Positions 34,808 to 43,002 of a stretch of DNA of 64,000 bases are shown in pieces (position 1 is the stretch's first letter; each line of letters begins with the position of its first letter). The notes beneath the pieces were generated by a model that saw only the letters and a list, made by a program, of their open reading frames with translations, made no database searches and was not told the DNA's origin. Source of the DNA: an uncultured Actinomycetes bacterium (GTDB taxonomy: Bacteria > Actinomycetota > Acidimicrobiia > Acidimicrobiales > Acidimicrobilacustridaceae); contig CALEHQ010000042.1 in assembly GCA_937876315.1 (NCBI GenBank), forward strand, positions 124,001-188,000, read 5' to 3'. The translations under genes and the position numbers were made by a program.

Positions 34808-35269
34808 CTAGGGTCGAGAAAAATCACGGTTTGGATGACGCGGCGGCATCTTCATCTCAGGAGGCGGAGCCCAACCAGAAGCAGTTAGGTCTTCGTAGAC
34901 CTGCACCATGTTGAGGAGATCCTCTTCGTACCTGAATTTGCCATTTCCGGCATACAGCAATGTCGTGTACGCCGACTGCTGCCGACCATCTGGAAACACC
35001 TGTCGATACTTGATGATGATTTCGTCACCGTTGACAAACACGCCATCGACTGGGAAGGCCCACTCTTCGATTCCTGTCATCGAGTCGAGGAGAAATTCCC
35101 GAATGGCCTCGATGCCTTCCACGCGACCCCAGGCCGGATCAATGAACACCGCATCGTCGGTAAAAAACTGAGTGAGATCAACCCAAGGGCGCTTGCCCTC
35201 ATCGACCTCAGCACGGAACGCCAAATAGCGTTCGAGTACGGCCTTCAACTCTGGTGAAGCGTTCTCCAC
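34808..35269 (-). CDS. NTF2-like (SnoaL-type) protein, paralogue C
   Basis: A 153-residue NTF2-fold protein that starts with GTG preceded by AGGGGGATGTT; an out-of-frame ATG just upstream is ignored. The barrel has WVDLTQFFTDDAVFIDPAWGRVEGIEAIREFLLD and the C-terminal block TLLYAGNGKFRYEEDLLNM that also marks the tandem fusion next to it and the protein at 8359-8790. It probably heads a transcript with the tandem gene. It diverges from a Baeyer-Villiger monooxygenase across a 197-base region with two perfect inverted repeats. Confidence 0.85.
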   Translation of the reverse strand: MENASPELKAVLERYLAFRAEVDEGKRPWVDLTQFFTDDAVFIDPAWGRVEGIEAIREFLLDSMTGIEEWAFPVDGVFVNGDEIIIKYRQVFPDGRQQSAYTTLLYAGNGKFRYEEDLLNMVQVYEDLTASGWAPPPEMKMPPRHPNRDFSRP

Positions 35270-35312
35270 AACATCCCCCTCGTCCCCCGACTGGTTCGCT
35301 CACACTATCGGC

Positions 35313-35376
35313 ATTGCGAAATCGATGAGCGGCTCATCGCTATTGCGAAAAGTCGGCGATCGTGCTGCGCCAGCAC
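35313..35376. promoter_or_regulatory. Divergent control region with two perfect inverted repeats
   Basis: CGATGAG-CGG-CTCATCG (35323-35339) is flanked by a direct repeat ATTGCGAAA (35313-35321 and 35342-35350); a second repeat, GTGCTG-CGC-CAGCAC, follows at 35362-35376. They lie between the divergent NTF2 and Baeyer-Villiger genes, so they are good candidate operators. Confidence 0.55.
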
Positions 35377-35466
35377 AACAATCGTGGCAACGGAACCCGA
35401 TGTTTTCTGACAATCTGACGAGGCGACATTTCGTTGCCGAGAGCATTACTTGCAGGGGGAATTTCC

Positions 35467-37344
35467 ATGGGCGACACGATTGATACTGATTACATCCGCC
35501 GAGCCGTTGAGTATTCCGATCTCGCCGCACTGCGAATCGCAATCTTTCAGGCCACGGGTGACGAGGCAATCGGCCGTCTGGGCCCCGTAGCAACCTTGGA
35601 CGACGACGACAAAGCCCGCCTCAAGGAGCGCTGCGTCGAACTCATCACTAACGACCTCTCGTCGTGGACACTCCGAACCCCATCCGATGCCGAGATCAAT
35701 TCCATGCTCGACATGGTTCTCGGCAAGGCCACATCACCTGGGGACTTCGAGCTTCGCAAGATGGTTTTGTCGTTCGAAGACTTCCCCGGATTCGCTGAAT
35801 GGTCGAGTCCAGAGGTCGAAGCACCCGAGGGCTTTCATGTCGCCATCATCGGCGGAGGATTCAACGGCATTGCCACTGGCGTGCAACTGGCACAACTCGG
35901 GATTGATTTCGACGTGTACGAGCGTCGCGATGAACTGGGCGGCACCTGGAGCATCAACCGCTACCCCGATATTCGCGTCGACACGTTGAGCGCGTCCTAC
36001 GAATTCAGTTTCGAAAAGGAATATCCGTGGACTGAATACTTCGCTCGCGGGCCTGAGGTGAAGGGCTATCTCCATCACATCGCCAAGAAATTCGGCGTAA
36101 TGGAGAACGTGAGGTTCGGCCACGATCTCGTCGAAGCCCGTTTTAACGATGACACCAAACTGTGGCACGTCACCTTCCGATTGGGTGATGGTTCAACCGT
36201 TTCTCGAGACGTCAACGCGATCGTCAGCGCCGCAGGACTCTTCGCAAACCCGAACCTCCCGAGTTTTCCCGGCATCGAAGATTTCGGCGGGATCGTCATC
36301 CATCCCACGCAATGGCCCGAAGGCATTGACCTCAGCGACAAGAGCGTTGCCGTTATCGGTAATGGTTCTACCGGCGTGCAGTTGCTTGGTCGTGTTGCAG
36401 AAATGTCGAAGCACGTCACCGTGTTCCAACGCACACCCCAGTGGATCAGCCCACGAGATAAATACGGCAAGCATGTTGAACCCGAGATCACTTGGCTCAC
36501 GAGCGCAGTGCCCGGTTACTGGAACTGGTGCCGAATCACTTCGATCATGCACCTGTTCGATTTCGACAAGGACTTCCTGATTCGCGACGAAGAGTACGAG
36601 AAGACTGGCGGACAGATCACCGCCAAGAGCGACTTCGTTCGAAACATGCTTCTTGACTACATCAAGACCGAAACCGGTGGTCGTCAGGACCTCATCGATA
36701 AGTTGATTCCGGACTATGCACCAATGGTTCGTCGACCAATCGTTGATAACGGTTGGTATCGCGCCCTCACTCGCGACAACGTCGATCTTGTCACCGAAGA
36801 CATCGTGCGTTTCACCGACACTGGCATTGAGACAGCAGACGGCGTGCACCACGATCTCGACGTGGTCGTCTCCGCAACAGGTTTCGACATCGTGAAGTAC
36901 CTCTGGCCCGCCGAGTACTTCGGTCGCAATGGCGTGAACCTCCACGAAAAATGGGAGGAAGAATCACCCATGGCATATGTCGGCATGATGGTTCCGGGAT
37001 TTCCGAACCTCTTCACTCTCTATGGGCCGAACTCTCAGCCGGTCTCTGGAGGCGTTGCGCTTCCTGCTTGGTACCAAATGTGGGCGGGCTTTGTTGCGCG
37101 ATGCCTTATCGGGATCATCGAACAGGGTAAGCAGACTGTCGAAGTAACAGATGAGGCTTTCCGTGAGTACAACGAAAAGCTCGTAGAGGAATCACAGAAA
37201 CTCATCATGGTGACCGAAGAAGCTTCGGCCAAGAAGAATTACTACGTACAAAACGGACGCATGCAGGTCAACGCACCTTGGGAAACTCACGACTACTACC
37301 GCATGACTTCCTACCCCGACCCTGAAGCGATCGTCTTCGAATGA
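35467..37344 (+). CDS. Baeyer-Villiger-type flavin monooxygenase with N-terminal helical extension (copy 1)
   Basis: A 625-residue NADPH- and FAD-dependent monooxygenase. The first 115 residues are a helical extension (SDLAALRIAIFQATG...) found in long actinobacterial members. The FAD motif GGGFNG is at 129-134, the signature FGGIVIHPTQWP at 273-284 fits F-x-G-x3-H-x3-W-P, and the NADPH motif is VIGNGSTG near 297-304. C-terminal GPNSQPVSGG and ATGFDIVK also fit. Such enzymes insert oxygen into cyclic or open ketones, giving lactones or esters. The ATG is chosen because CAGGGGGAATTTCC precedes it. The gene converges with a second BVMO. Confidence 0.9.
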   Translation: MGDTIDTDYIRRAVEYSDLAALRIAIFQATGDEAIGRLGPVATLDDDDKARLKERCVELITNDLSSWTLRTPSDAEINSMLDMVLGKATSPGDFELRKMVLSFEDFPGFAEWSSPEVEAPEGFHVAIIGGGFNGIATGVQLAQLGIDFDVYERRDELGGTWSINRYPDIRVDTLSASYEFSFEKEYPWTEYFARGPEVKGYLHHIAKKFGVMENVRFGHDLVEARFNDDTKLWHVTFRLGDGSTVSRDVNAIVSAAGLFANPNLPSFPGIEDFGGIVIHPTQWPEGIDLSDKSVAVIGNGSTGVQLLGRVAEMSKHVTVFQRTPQWISPRDKYGKHVEPEITWLTSAVPGYWNWCRITSIMHLFDFDKDFLIRDEEYEKTGGQITAKSDFVRNMLLDYIKTETGGRQDLIDKLIPDYAPMVRRPIVDNGWYRALTRDNVDLVTEDIVRFTDTGIETADGVHHDLDVVVSATGFDIVKYLWPAEYFGRNGVNLHEKWEEESPMAYVGMMVPGFPNLFTLYGPNSQPVSGGVALPAWYQMWAGFVARCLIGIIEQGKQTVEVTDEAFREYNEKLVEESQKLIMVTEEASAKKNYYVQNGRMQVNAPWETHDYYRMTSYPDPEAIVFE

Positions 37345-37348
37345 CGTA

Positions 37349-37380
37349 GGTGGCTCAAAGCCGCAAAGCTGCGAACCACC
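37349..37380. terminator. Weak bidirectional hairpin between convergent BVMO genes
   Basis: GGTGG and CCACC bracket an inner CGCA-AAGC-TGCG stem, in the 42 bases between the stops of two convergent BVMO genes. Internal mismatches and the lack of a T-run leave this doubtful. Confidence 0.3.
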
Positions 37381-37386
37381 AACCCA

Positions 37387-39330
37387 TTAGGAAAGTACGT
37401 AGTCGTCGACGTTGACGTCTCGCGTCCACGCCCAGTAATCAACGAGTCGGAATGGACTCACCGTATGAATTTCGCCGGCTTCATTTCGGAAATGCGTATG
37501 GGTGATGCTTGGGTGCGACCACACCATCTGCTTGATGAGCGCCTGGTGCTTGTCGTGGTAGGCCTCGTAGAGCTCGGACTTGGGCTCCATCGACGTTGCC
37601 CCACTGCTCGCAAGTTCGTCTAGGCACTTACTGATGTATCTCATCTGACATTCCGAATGAAAGATCAAACTTCCGCCGTGATTGAGGTGCGTGCTGGGCC
37701 CGTACATCATGAAAAGGTTCGGGAATCCCGGAACAGTGATGCCGAGGTAGGCCGATGGACGATCGCTCCAGAAATCATTGAGCGACACACCATCGCGGCC
37801 GACGAATTCCATCGGGAAGAGCACTTTGCTCATTTGGAATCCAGTTGCGAAAACGATGACGTCGGCGTCATATCGCTGACCATCGACCGTGACGAGGCTA
37901 TTGGCATCGATGTGATCAATCTCCGTTCGCACAAGTTCGACGTTCTCACGCTTCAACGCACGCAACCATGAACCGTTGTCCTGAAGCGTTCGCTTGCCCG
38001 TCGCCGGATAATCCGGGATGACCTTTGCGAGCAACTCCGCGTCGTCTCCAACCTGACCGGCGATCCAATCAGTAAACATTTGGCGTGCCATATCGTTCGC
38101 TGCATTAATCGAACGATCTTGGTGCGGCCAATCAGGGTCGATCGTGGCGTTCGCGAGAGATCCGTCGCAGCCCGGCCAGAACAAGAGGAACCGATACCAG
38201 CGTCCGTAAAACGGAAGATGCTGAATCGCCCACGTCATCCCTGCCGGAACTTTCTCGTGATAGTTCGGGTTCGGGAACATCCACTGCGCAGTGCGTTGAA
38301 ACACAACAAGCGATGCAACATCTGGGGCGATTGTTGGTGCGATCTGAAAGCCACTGGCACCCGCTCCAATCATGAGAACACGTTTCCCAGCGAGGTCGAC
38401 TGAGTGATCCCAACGAGCTGAATGGAACGATGGGCCCGAGAATGACTCGATACCAGGAATGTCGGGGATCTTGGGACGATTCAACTGCCCAACGGCGGTA
38501 ACGACTGCTCGCGCATCAAGAACTTCCTCGGTGCCATCCGATGATCGAACGCTCACGTGCCACAGGCCCGCATCCTCGTCCCACACGGCGCGGACAACTT
38601 CGGTAGAAAATCGGATTGAGGACCAAAGGTCATGACGATTCGTGACTTCTTCGAAGTACGCGCGAATTTCCGGCTGCTTGGCGAAGTATTCCGTCCAGTG
38701 ATCGGAAGGTTCAAAGGAATAGCAGTAGAAGTGGTTGCCGACATCGACACGACAACCGGGATAGGAGTTCTCGTACCAAGTGCCACCCACGCCAGCGTTC
38801 TTCTCGATGATGGTGAACGGAATACCGGCTTGTTTGAGTCGGATGCCAGCAAGAACACCGGACTCCCCTGCTCCGACCACCACCACTGGCAGCGCCGCGC
38901 GAGCCTCGGCCGATGAATGGCTCACGACGCTTCGCTGATCACTGCCGTCGAGCTCCATGTCTTCCAACATCATCGGCACGTACTCAGCTGGAACTTCCTC
39001 ACAGACCAACCAGGCCATCATCTCGCGCAACAGCTCCTCATCGGGCGGTGGTGGCAGAACGCAGCCTGCATCACGGAAGCCGATGATTGCTTCGAGAGCG
39101 CGGGCGCGAATCTCAGCTTTCTGTTCCTCAGGCAGGTAGCCCTGGATCTCATTAAGGAATAATCCGAGCGGGCGAATCGGGCCTCGGATCCAGGACGCAT
39201 CGCCGGTCATGTGAACCATCGACAAGACGAGTGTTGGGATGCTGACGTCGGCCAGCATCGCCTCGATTTTCGCATCATCATCGGTGATTGTCAGTCCGAC
39301 ATGCGGATTGCCTTCGTAGATTCCGTTCAC
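37387..39330 (-). CDS. Baeyer-Villiger-type flavin monooxygenase with N-terminal helical extension (copy 2)
   Basis: About 647 residues. An N-terminal helical region of some 140 residues is followed by the FAD motif VVVVGAGESGVLAG, the signature FSGPSFHSARWD (F-x-G-x3-H-x3-W-D), the NADPH site MIGAGASGFQ and C-terminal ATGFQMSKVLFP. The Asp ending of the signature occurs in the family. The start is taken as GTG 39330: the ATG at 39342 lies in the sequence ATGGGGGAACTC, i.e. inside the G-rich ribosome site, as in the divergent deacylase gene. It diverges from deacylase B; the two starts are 133 bases apart. Likely ketone oxygenation. Confidence 0.88.
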   Translation of the reverse strand: MNGIYEGNPHVGLTITDDDAKIEAMLADVSIPTLVLSMVHMTGDASWIRGPIRPLGLFLNEIQGYLPEEQKAEIRARALEAIIGFRDAGCVLPPPPDEELLREMMAWLVCEEVPAEYVPMMLEDMELDGSDQRSVVSHSSAEARAALPVVVVGAGESGVLAGIRLKQAGIPFTIIEKNAGVGGTWYENSYPGCRVDVGNHFYCYSFEPSDHWTEYFAKQPEIRAYFEEVTNRHDLWSSIRFSTEVVRAVWDEDAGLWHVSVRSSDGTEEVLDARAVVTAVGQLNRPKIPDIPGIESFSGPSFHSARWDHSVDLAGKRVLMIGAGASGFQIAPTIAPDVASLVVFQRTAQWMFPNPNYHEKVPAGMTWAIQHLPFYGRWYRFLLFWPGCDGSLANATIDPDWPHQDRSINAANDMARQMFTDWIAGQVGDDAELLAKVIPDYPATGKRTLQDNGSWLRALKRENVELVRTEIDHIDANSLVTVDGQRYDADVIVFATGFQMSKVLFPMEFVGRDGVSLNDFWSDRPSAYLGITVPGFPNLFMMYGPSTHLNHGGSLIFHSECQMRYISKCLDELASSGATSMEPKSELYEAYHDKHQALIKQMVWSHPSITHTHFRNEAGEIHTVSPFRLVDYWAWTRDVNVDDYVLS

Positions 39331-39463
39331 GAGTTCCCCCATTAGGCCGTCGCCCGACGATAGGTCCGGTTCGGCCCCGCGTGGAAACGCCCGGGGTCGC
39401 AGCCTATTACTGTTGGGCCAGCGCAGCCGCCCAAATAGCGACTCGGAACCTTATGGGGGAACC

Positions 39464-41209
39464 ATGGCAGATCTCGTGATTCGAAACGGACTCATCGTTG
39501 ACGGAACCGGCGCTCCCGGTGTTGTCGGCGACATCTCGATCACCGATGGTGTTCTCACCCAGGTGGGGGGAACCGTCGCCGGGACCGGTGCAGAGGAAAT
39601 CGACGCAACGGGTCGCATCGTGACCCCCGGATTTGTCGATGTGCACTCCCATTATGACGGTCAGGTCTTCTTTGACAACGCGCTCACCCCCAGCAACGGG
39701 CACGGCGTCACCACCGTCGTGCTTGGCCTTTGCGGCGTCGGATTCGCACCGGCTCGCCCAACTGATCACGAAATGCTCATCACCACGATGGAATCGGTCG
39801 AAGACATCCCGGGAGATGTCCTGCGAGTAGGCCTTCCGTGGACATGGGAATCGTTCCCCGAATTTCTCAATGCGGTCGAAGCAAATAGCTACGCGATGAA
39901 CGTTGCTGCTCAGATCGGTCACATCCCTGTTCGCTCCTATGTGATGGGTGAACGTGCAATCGCCAATGAACCGGCAACTCCCGACGACATCGCCGCCATG
40001 TCAGCAATAGTTCGCGAAGCAGTCGATGCTGGTGCCGTCGGATTCTCAACCTCGCGAGTCTTAGCCCACCGCACAGCAGCGGGAGATCCCGTTCCGGGAA
40101 CCTTTGCCGCCGAAGATGAACTGTTTGGAATCGCCGGAGCAATGGCCGATACCGGACGACGAGTGGTCTTCCAGCTTGCGCAGGCGGGCATCGACGGCTT
40201 CGAGCCTGAATCCTCAGTTGCCGAGGTCGAGTGGATGCAACGCCTTTCCGCCGAGACGGGCCTTCCCGTTTCGTTCCTCATTCTTCAGACCGACGGTGCA
40301 CCCGACCTGTGGCGTCAGCTCATGAACTCATGTGTTGAAGCCAAGGCTATGGGAGCGCATCTTCGCCCGCAGGTTGCGAACCGCCCATTCGGCATGCTGC
40401 TCGGTCTTCCCGTACGACACCCGTTCATGAAGCGCAAGACATTCCGCCGTGTCTACGACGAAACCTCCTCATTTGAAGAGTTGCGCGTGCGCCTTGCCGA
40501 TCCCGAGATTCGCTCTGCGATCCTTTCCGAGGAAGACACCGAGTTTTCGGGAGACTCCTACGAGGGCATGGGCCTCATCGCTACCTACAAACCAGACATG
40601 GTGTACCCGCTGGGCGACGATCTGGACTACGAGCCACTTGAATCGGATTCGCTTGCAGCCCGTGCCGCTGCTTCCGGTGTCGCCCCTCTCGAACTGTTCT
40701 ACGACCTGATGCTGGAGCGTGACGGCGGAACGATGTTCCTTGTTCCGATGTTCAACTACGCGAACACGAATCAGGACGACATCCTCGAGATGCTCAACCA
40801 TCCGGCGGCCCTTATCGGTCTCGGCGACGGTGGTGCGCATCTCTCCACAATCTGCGATGCGTCAATGCCGACCTATCAGCTCTCACACTGGGTAAAGGGC
40901 CGCGAGCGCGGACCGCGACTGCAACTCGAAGCCGCGATCAAGATGCAGACACACGACACGGCCGAGTTCTACGGCTTCGCCGACCGAGGCACTCTTGAAG
41001 TTGGCAAGCGAGCCGATCTCAACGTGATCGATCTCGAACGCCTCGCACTCACGATGCCGCGAGCAGTGAACGATCTTCCCGGAGGCGCGACCCGCCTCCT
41101 TCAGGATGCCGTTGGCTACGACGCCACCATCGTGAACGGCGTGATCACTCGTCGCAACGACACTGACACCGGCGCACGTCCCGGCCACCTCATTCGCGGC
41201 TCTCGCTGA
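39464..41209 (+). CDS. Amidohydrolase family 3, N-acyl-D-amino-acid deacylase-type, paralogue B
   Basis: A 581-residue metallohydrolase resembling paralogue A throughout. Metal motifs: VDVHSHYDGQ, Cys in VVLGLCGVGFAP and Asp in GLGDGGAHLSTICDAS. The first domain begins ADLVIRNGLIVDGTGAPG. The ATG follows TTATGGGGGAACC, nearly identical to the leader of the divergent BVMO, which decides the start. A strong hairpin follows the stop (41268-41289). Different pocket residues from A (for instance SHYDGQVFFDNAL against THYDGQATWDPVL) suggest related but not identical substrates. Hydrolysis of an amide, imide or lactam is the expected chemistry. Confidence 0.9.
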   Translation: MADLVIRNGLIVDGTGAPGVVGDISITDGVLTQVGGTVAGTGAEEIDATGRIVTPGFVDVHSHYDGQVFFDNALTPSNGHGVTTVVLGLCGVGFAPARPTDHEMLITTMESVEDIPGDVLRVGLPWTWESFPEFLNAVEANSYAMNVAAQIGHIPVRSYVMGERAIANEPATPDDIAAMSAIVREAVDAGAVGFSTSRVLAHRTAAGDPVPGTFAAEDELFGIAGAMADTGRRVVFQLAQAGIDGFEPESSVAEVEWMQRLSAETGLPVSFLILQTDGAPDLWRQLMNSCVEAKAMGAHLRPQVANRPFGMLLGLPVRHPFMKRKTFRRVYDETSSFEELRVRLADPEIRSAILSEEDTEFSGDSYEGMGLIATYKPDMVYPLGDDLDYEPLESDSLAARAAASGVAPLELFYDLMLERDGGTMFLVPMFNYANTNQDDILEMLNHPAALIGLGDGGAHLSTICDASMPTYQLSHWVKGRERGPRLQLEAAIKMQTHDTAEFYGFADRGTLEVGKRADLNVIDLERLALTMPRAVNDLPGGATRLLQDAVGYDATIVNGVITRRNDTDTGARPGHLIRGSR

Positions 41210-41267
41210 ACTGGGTCTGAGACCGGGACCAGACGCCCGAGATCAGACCACGAGATCAAACGCGAAG

Positions 41268-41289
41268 ACGCCGCCCCAGTGGGCGGCGT
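41268..41289 (-). terminator. Strong hairpin between deacylase B and tRNA-Leu
   Basis: ACGCCGCCC-CAGT-GGGCGGCGT, a perfect nine-pair stem with a four-base loop. On the minus strand it directly follows the tRNA 3' end and is succeeded by CTTCGCGTTTG, so it should end the tRNA transcript; it can also act on the convergent deacylase transcript. Confidence 0.75.
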
Positions 41290-41292
41290 TCG

Positions 41293-41379
41293 TGGTGTCG
41301 GAGGGGGGACTTGAACCCCCACGCCCTTTCGGGCACTAGATCCTTAGTCTAGCGCGTATGCCAATTCCGCCACTCCGAC
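41293..41379 (-). tRNA. tRNA-Leu, anticodon AAG (reads CUU; A34 presumably inosine)
   Basis: An 87-base class II tRNA including an encoded CCA. Acceptor stem GTCGGAG/CTCCGAC, discriminator A, a GG-containing D-loop, anticodon stem CTAGA/TCTAG with loop CTAAGGA (U33, anticodon A34-A35-G36), a long variable arm GCCCGAAAGGGC and T-arm GGGGG-TTCAAGT-CCCCC all fit tRNA-Leu. Bacteria usually carry GAG for this codon pair, so A at position 34 is notable. A hairpin terminator follows at once. No promoter is clear upstream on the minus strand. Confidence 0.93.
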
Positions 41380-41546
41380 GTGGCTTTGCGGATGCGCCGA
41401 AGCGACCGCTTTGCGAGTCGTCAATCTAGCCGAACTCACCCCCTCTCTCGCCAACCGGCATCTCGGGTTGGGAATTGGTCGCCTTGATGTGCCAGAGGAG
41501 GCAGGATGAGGACCGAGTTCATACTGCCGTCGCCAGGAGCGAACCA

Positions 41547-42998
41547 ATGATTGGAAAAGACAGTCGCATCATCGTCATTGGTGCGGGCCCGGGCGGCATC
41601 ATCTCCGCATACCAATTCCGTGAAGCCGGCTACACCGACGTCAAGATCCTCGAACGTGATGGCGACGTTGGTGGCACATGGCAGCGCAGTCGCTATCCGG
41701 GGCTTGGCTGCGACATCATGATTCACGCGTATTCGTTTTCATTCAATCTCAACCCGAACTGGAAGCGTTCCTACGCTCCCCAACCTGAGATCCTTGAGTA
41801 CATGCGAGCAACGGTCGACAAGCTCGAACTATGGCCCATGATTCACCTCAACACCGGTGTCACTGAGGCTCGCTGGCACGACGAAACTGGCGAATGGATG
41901 GTCTCCACCACCACTGGTGAAACACTCGTCGCCGACGTCGTCATCAGTGCCCAAGGAATGTTCGGAGACGTGAAGTGGCCAGACATTCCCGGACGCGACT
42001 CTTTTTCTGGGGATCTCGTCCATACGGGCGAGTGGCCCCACGAACTCGACATCGCCAATAAGCGCGTTGCCGTTATTGGTGGCGCCGCAAGCGCAGTGCA
42101 AAGCATCCCGGAGATTGCAAAACTCGCGTCGCAGTTGACGTCATACCAACGCTCACCCCAATGGGTTCTTCCAAAGGAAGACTTTCCGATCCCCGATGAG
42201 CAGATCGAAGAGTTCAATCGCAACCCGGAGGCACTTCAGGGCTACCGCGACGCGATCATGAACTACATCGGCCCCAACGCTCCGTTCAGCAACAAAGAGA
42301 TTCTCGGCGGCGCGGAATGGGCCGGAGCTGTCGCAATCTCGGTTGTTGACGACCCAAAGACTCGTGAAGGACTCACACCCCACGTTCCCTGGGGTTGCTT
42401 TCGTCCCCTGTTTTCGAATGACTACTACCCCGCATTTAACCGCCCCAATGTCGAACTCGTGACCGACGGAATTGAACGCATCACCCCCACCGGAATCGTC
42501 ACCGCCGACGGCGTGGAACGAGAGTTCGATGTCATCGTCTGCGCAACGGGCTATGTCGTTGACAAGTTCGCTGCTCGAATTCCGTTTACAGGAATCGGTG
42601 GCCGAAGCCTCGATGATGAATGGGCCGACGGACCAGAGGCCTATCTCGGCGTCACCACCACAGGATTTCCCAATCTGTTCATGCTCTACGGACCCAACAA
42701 TAACGCTGGCTCACTCATCGAAATGGCCGAGTACGAAGTCGCCTACGTGATCGAACTACTCGCTCAGATGAACGAATCAGGCGCCGACTGGATCAATGTG
42801 CAGCGCGACGCAATGGACGCGTACAACGCTGAACTCCAACAGGGAATCGCCAATGTCGAGGTTTGGCATGCGGGATGTGGGCACTATTACGAAAGCCCTT
42901 CAGGCAAGATCGTTACGCAGTACCCGTTTTCGATGTTCCATTATCGGGACTCCGTCGCGAACCCCGACTTGAGTCCGTTCGAACTCGGGTACAAGTAG
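41547..42998 (+). CDS. Baeyer-Villiger-type flavin monooxygenase, short form (copy 3)
   Basis: A 483-residue flavin monooxygenase without the N-terminal extension of the other two. FAD motif IIVIGAGPGG at 7-16, signature FSGDLVHTGEWP at 153-164, NADPH motif VIGGAASAV near 175-183, and C-terminal YGPNNNAGS and ATGYVVDKF. The fold and signature place it in class B flavin monooxygenases; whether it does Baeyer-Villiger oxidation or N/S-oxygenation is open. Start at the ATG preceded by CCAGGAG. It converges with the oligoendopeptidase gene, stop to stop. Confidence 0.9.
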   Translation: MIGKDSRIIVIGAGPGGIISAYQFREAGYTDVKILERDGDVGGTWQRSRYPGLGCDIMIHAYSFSFNLNPNWKRSYAPQPEILEYMRATVDKLELWPMIHLNTGVTEARWHDETGEWMVSTTTGETLVADVVISAQGMFGDVKWPDIPGRDSFSGDLVHTGEWPHELDIANKRVAVIGGAASAVQSIPEIAKLASQLTSYQRSPQWVLPKEDFPIPDEQIEEFNRNPEALQGYRDAIMNYIGPNAPFSNKEILGGAEWAGAVAISVVDDPKTREGLTPHVPWGCFRPLFSNDYYPAFNRPNVELVTDGIERITPTGIVTADGVEREFDVIVCATGYVVDKFAARIPFTGIGGRSLDDEWADGPEAYLGVTTTGFPNLFMLYGPNNNAGSLIEMAEYEVAYVIELLAQMNESGADWINVQRDAMDAYNAELQQGIANVEVWHAGCGHYYESPSGKIVTQYPFSMFHYRDSVANPDLSPFELGYK

Positions 42999-43002
42999 CG
43001 AG

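Noticed and set aside
36193-36945. Open frame of 250 codons on the minus strand inside BVMO copy 1
   Set aside because: Antisense shadow of a well-supported gene; no motif, no ribosome site.
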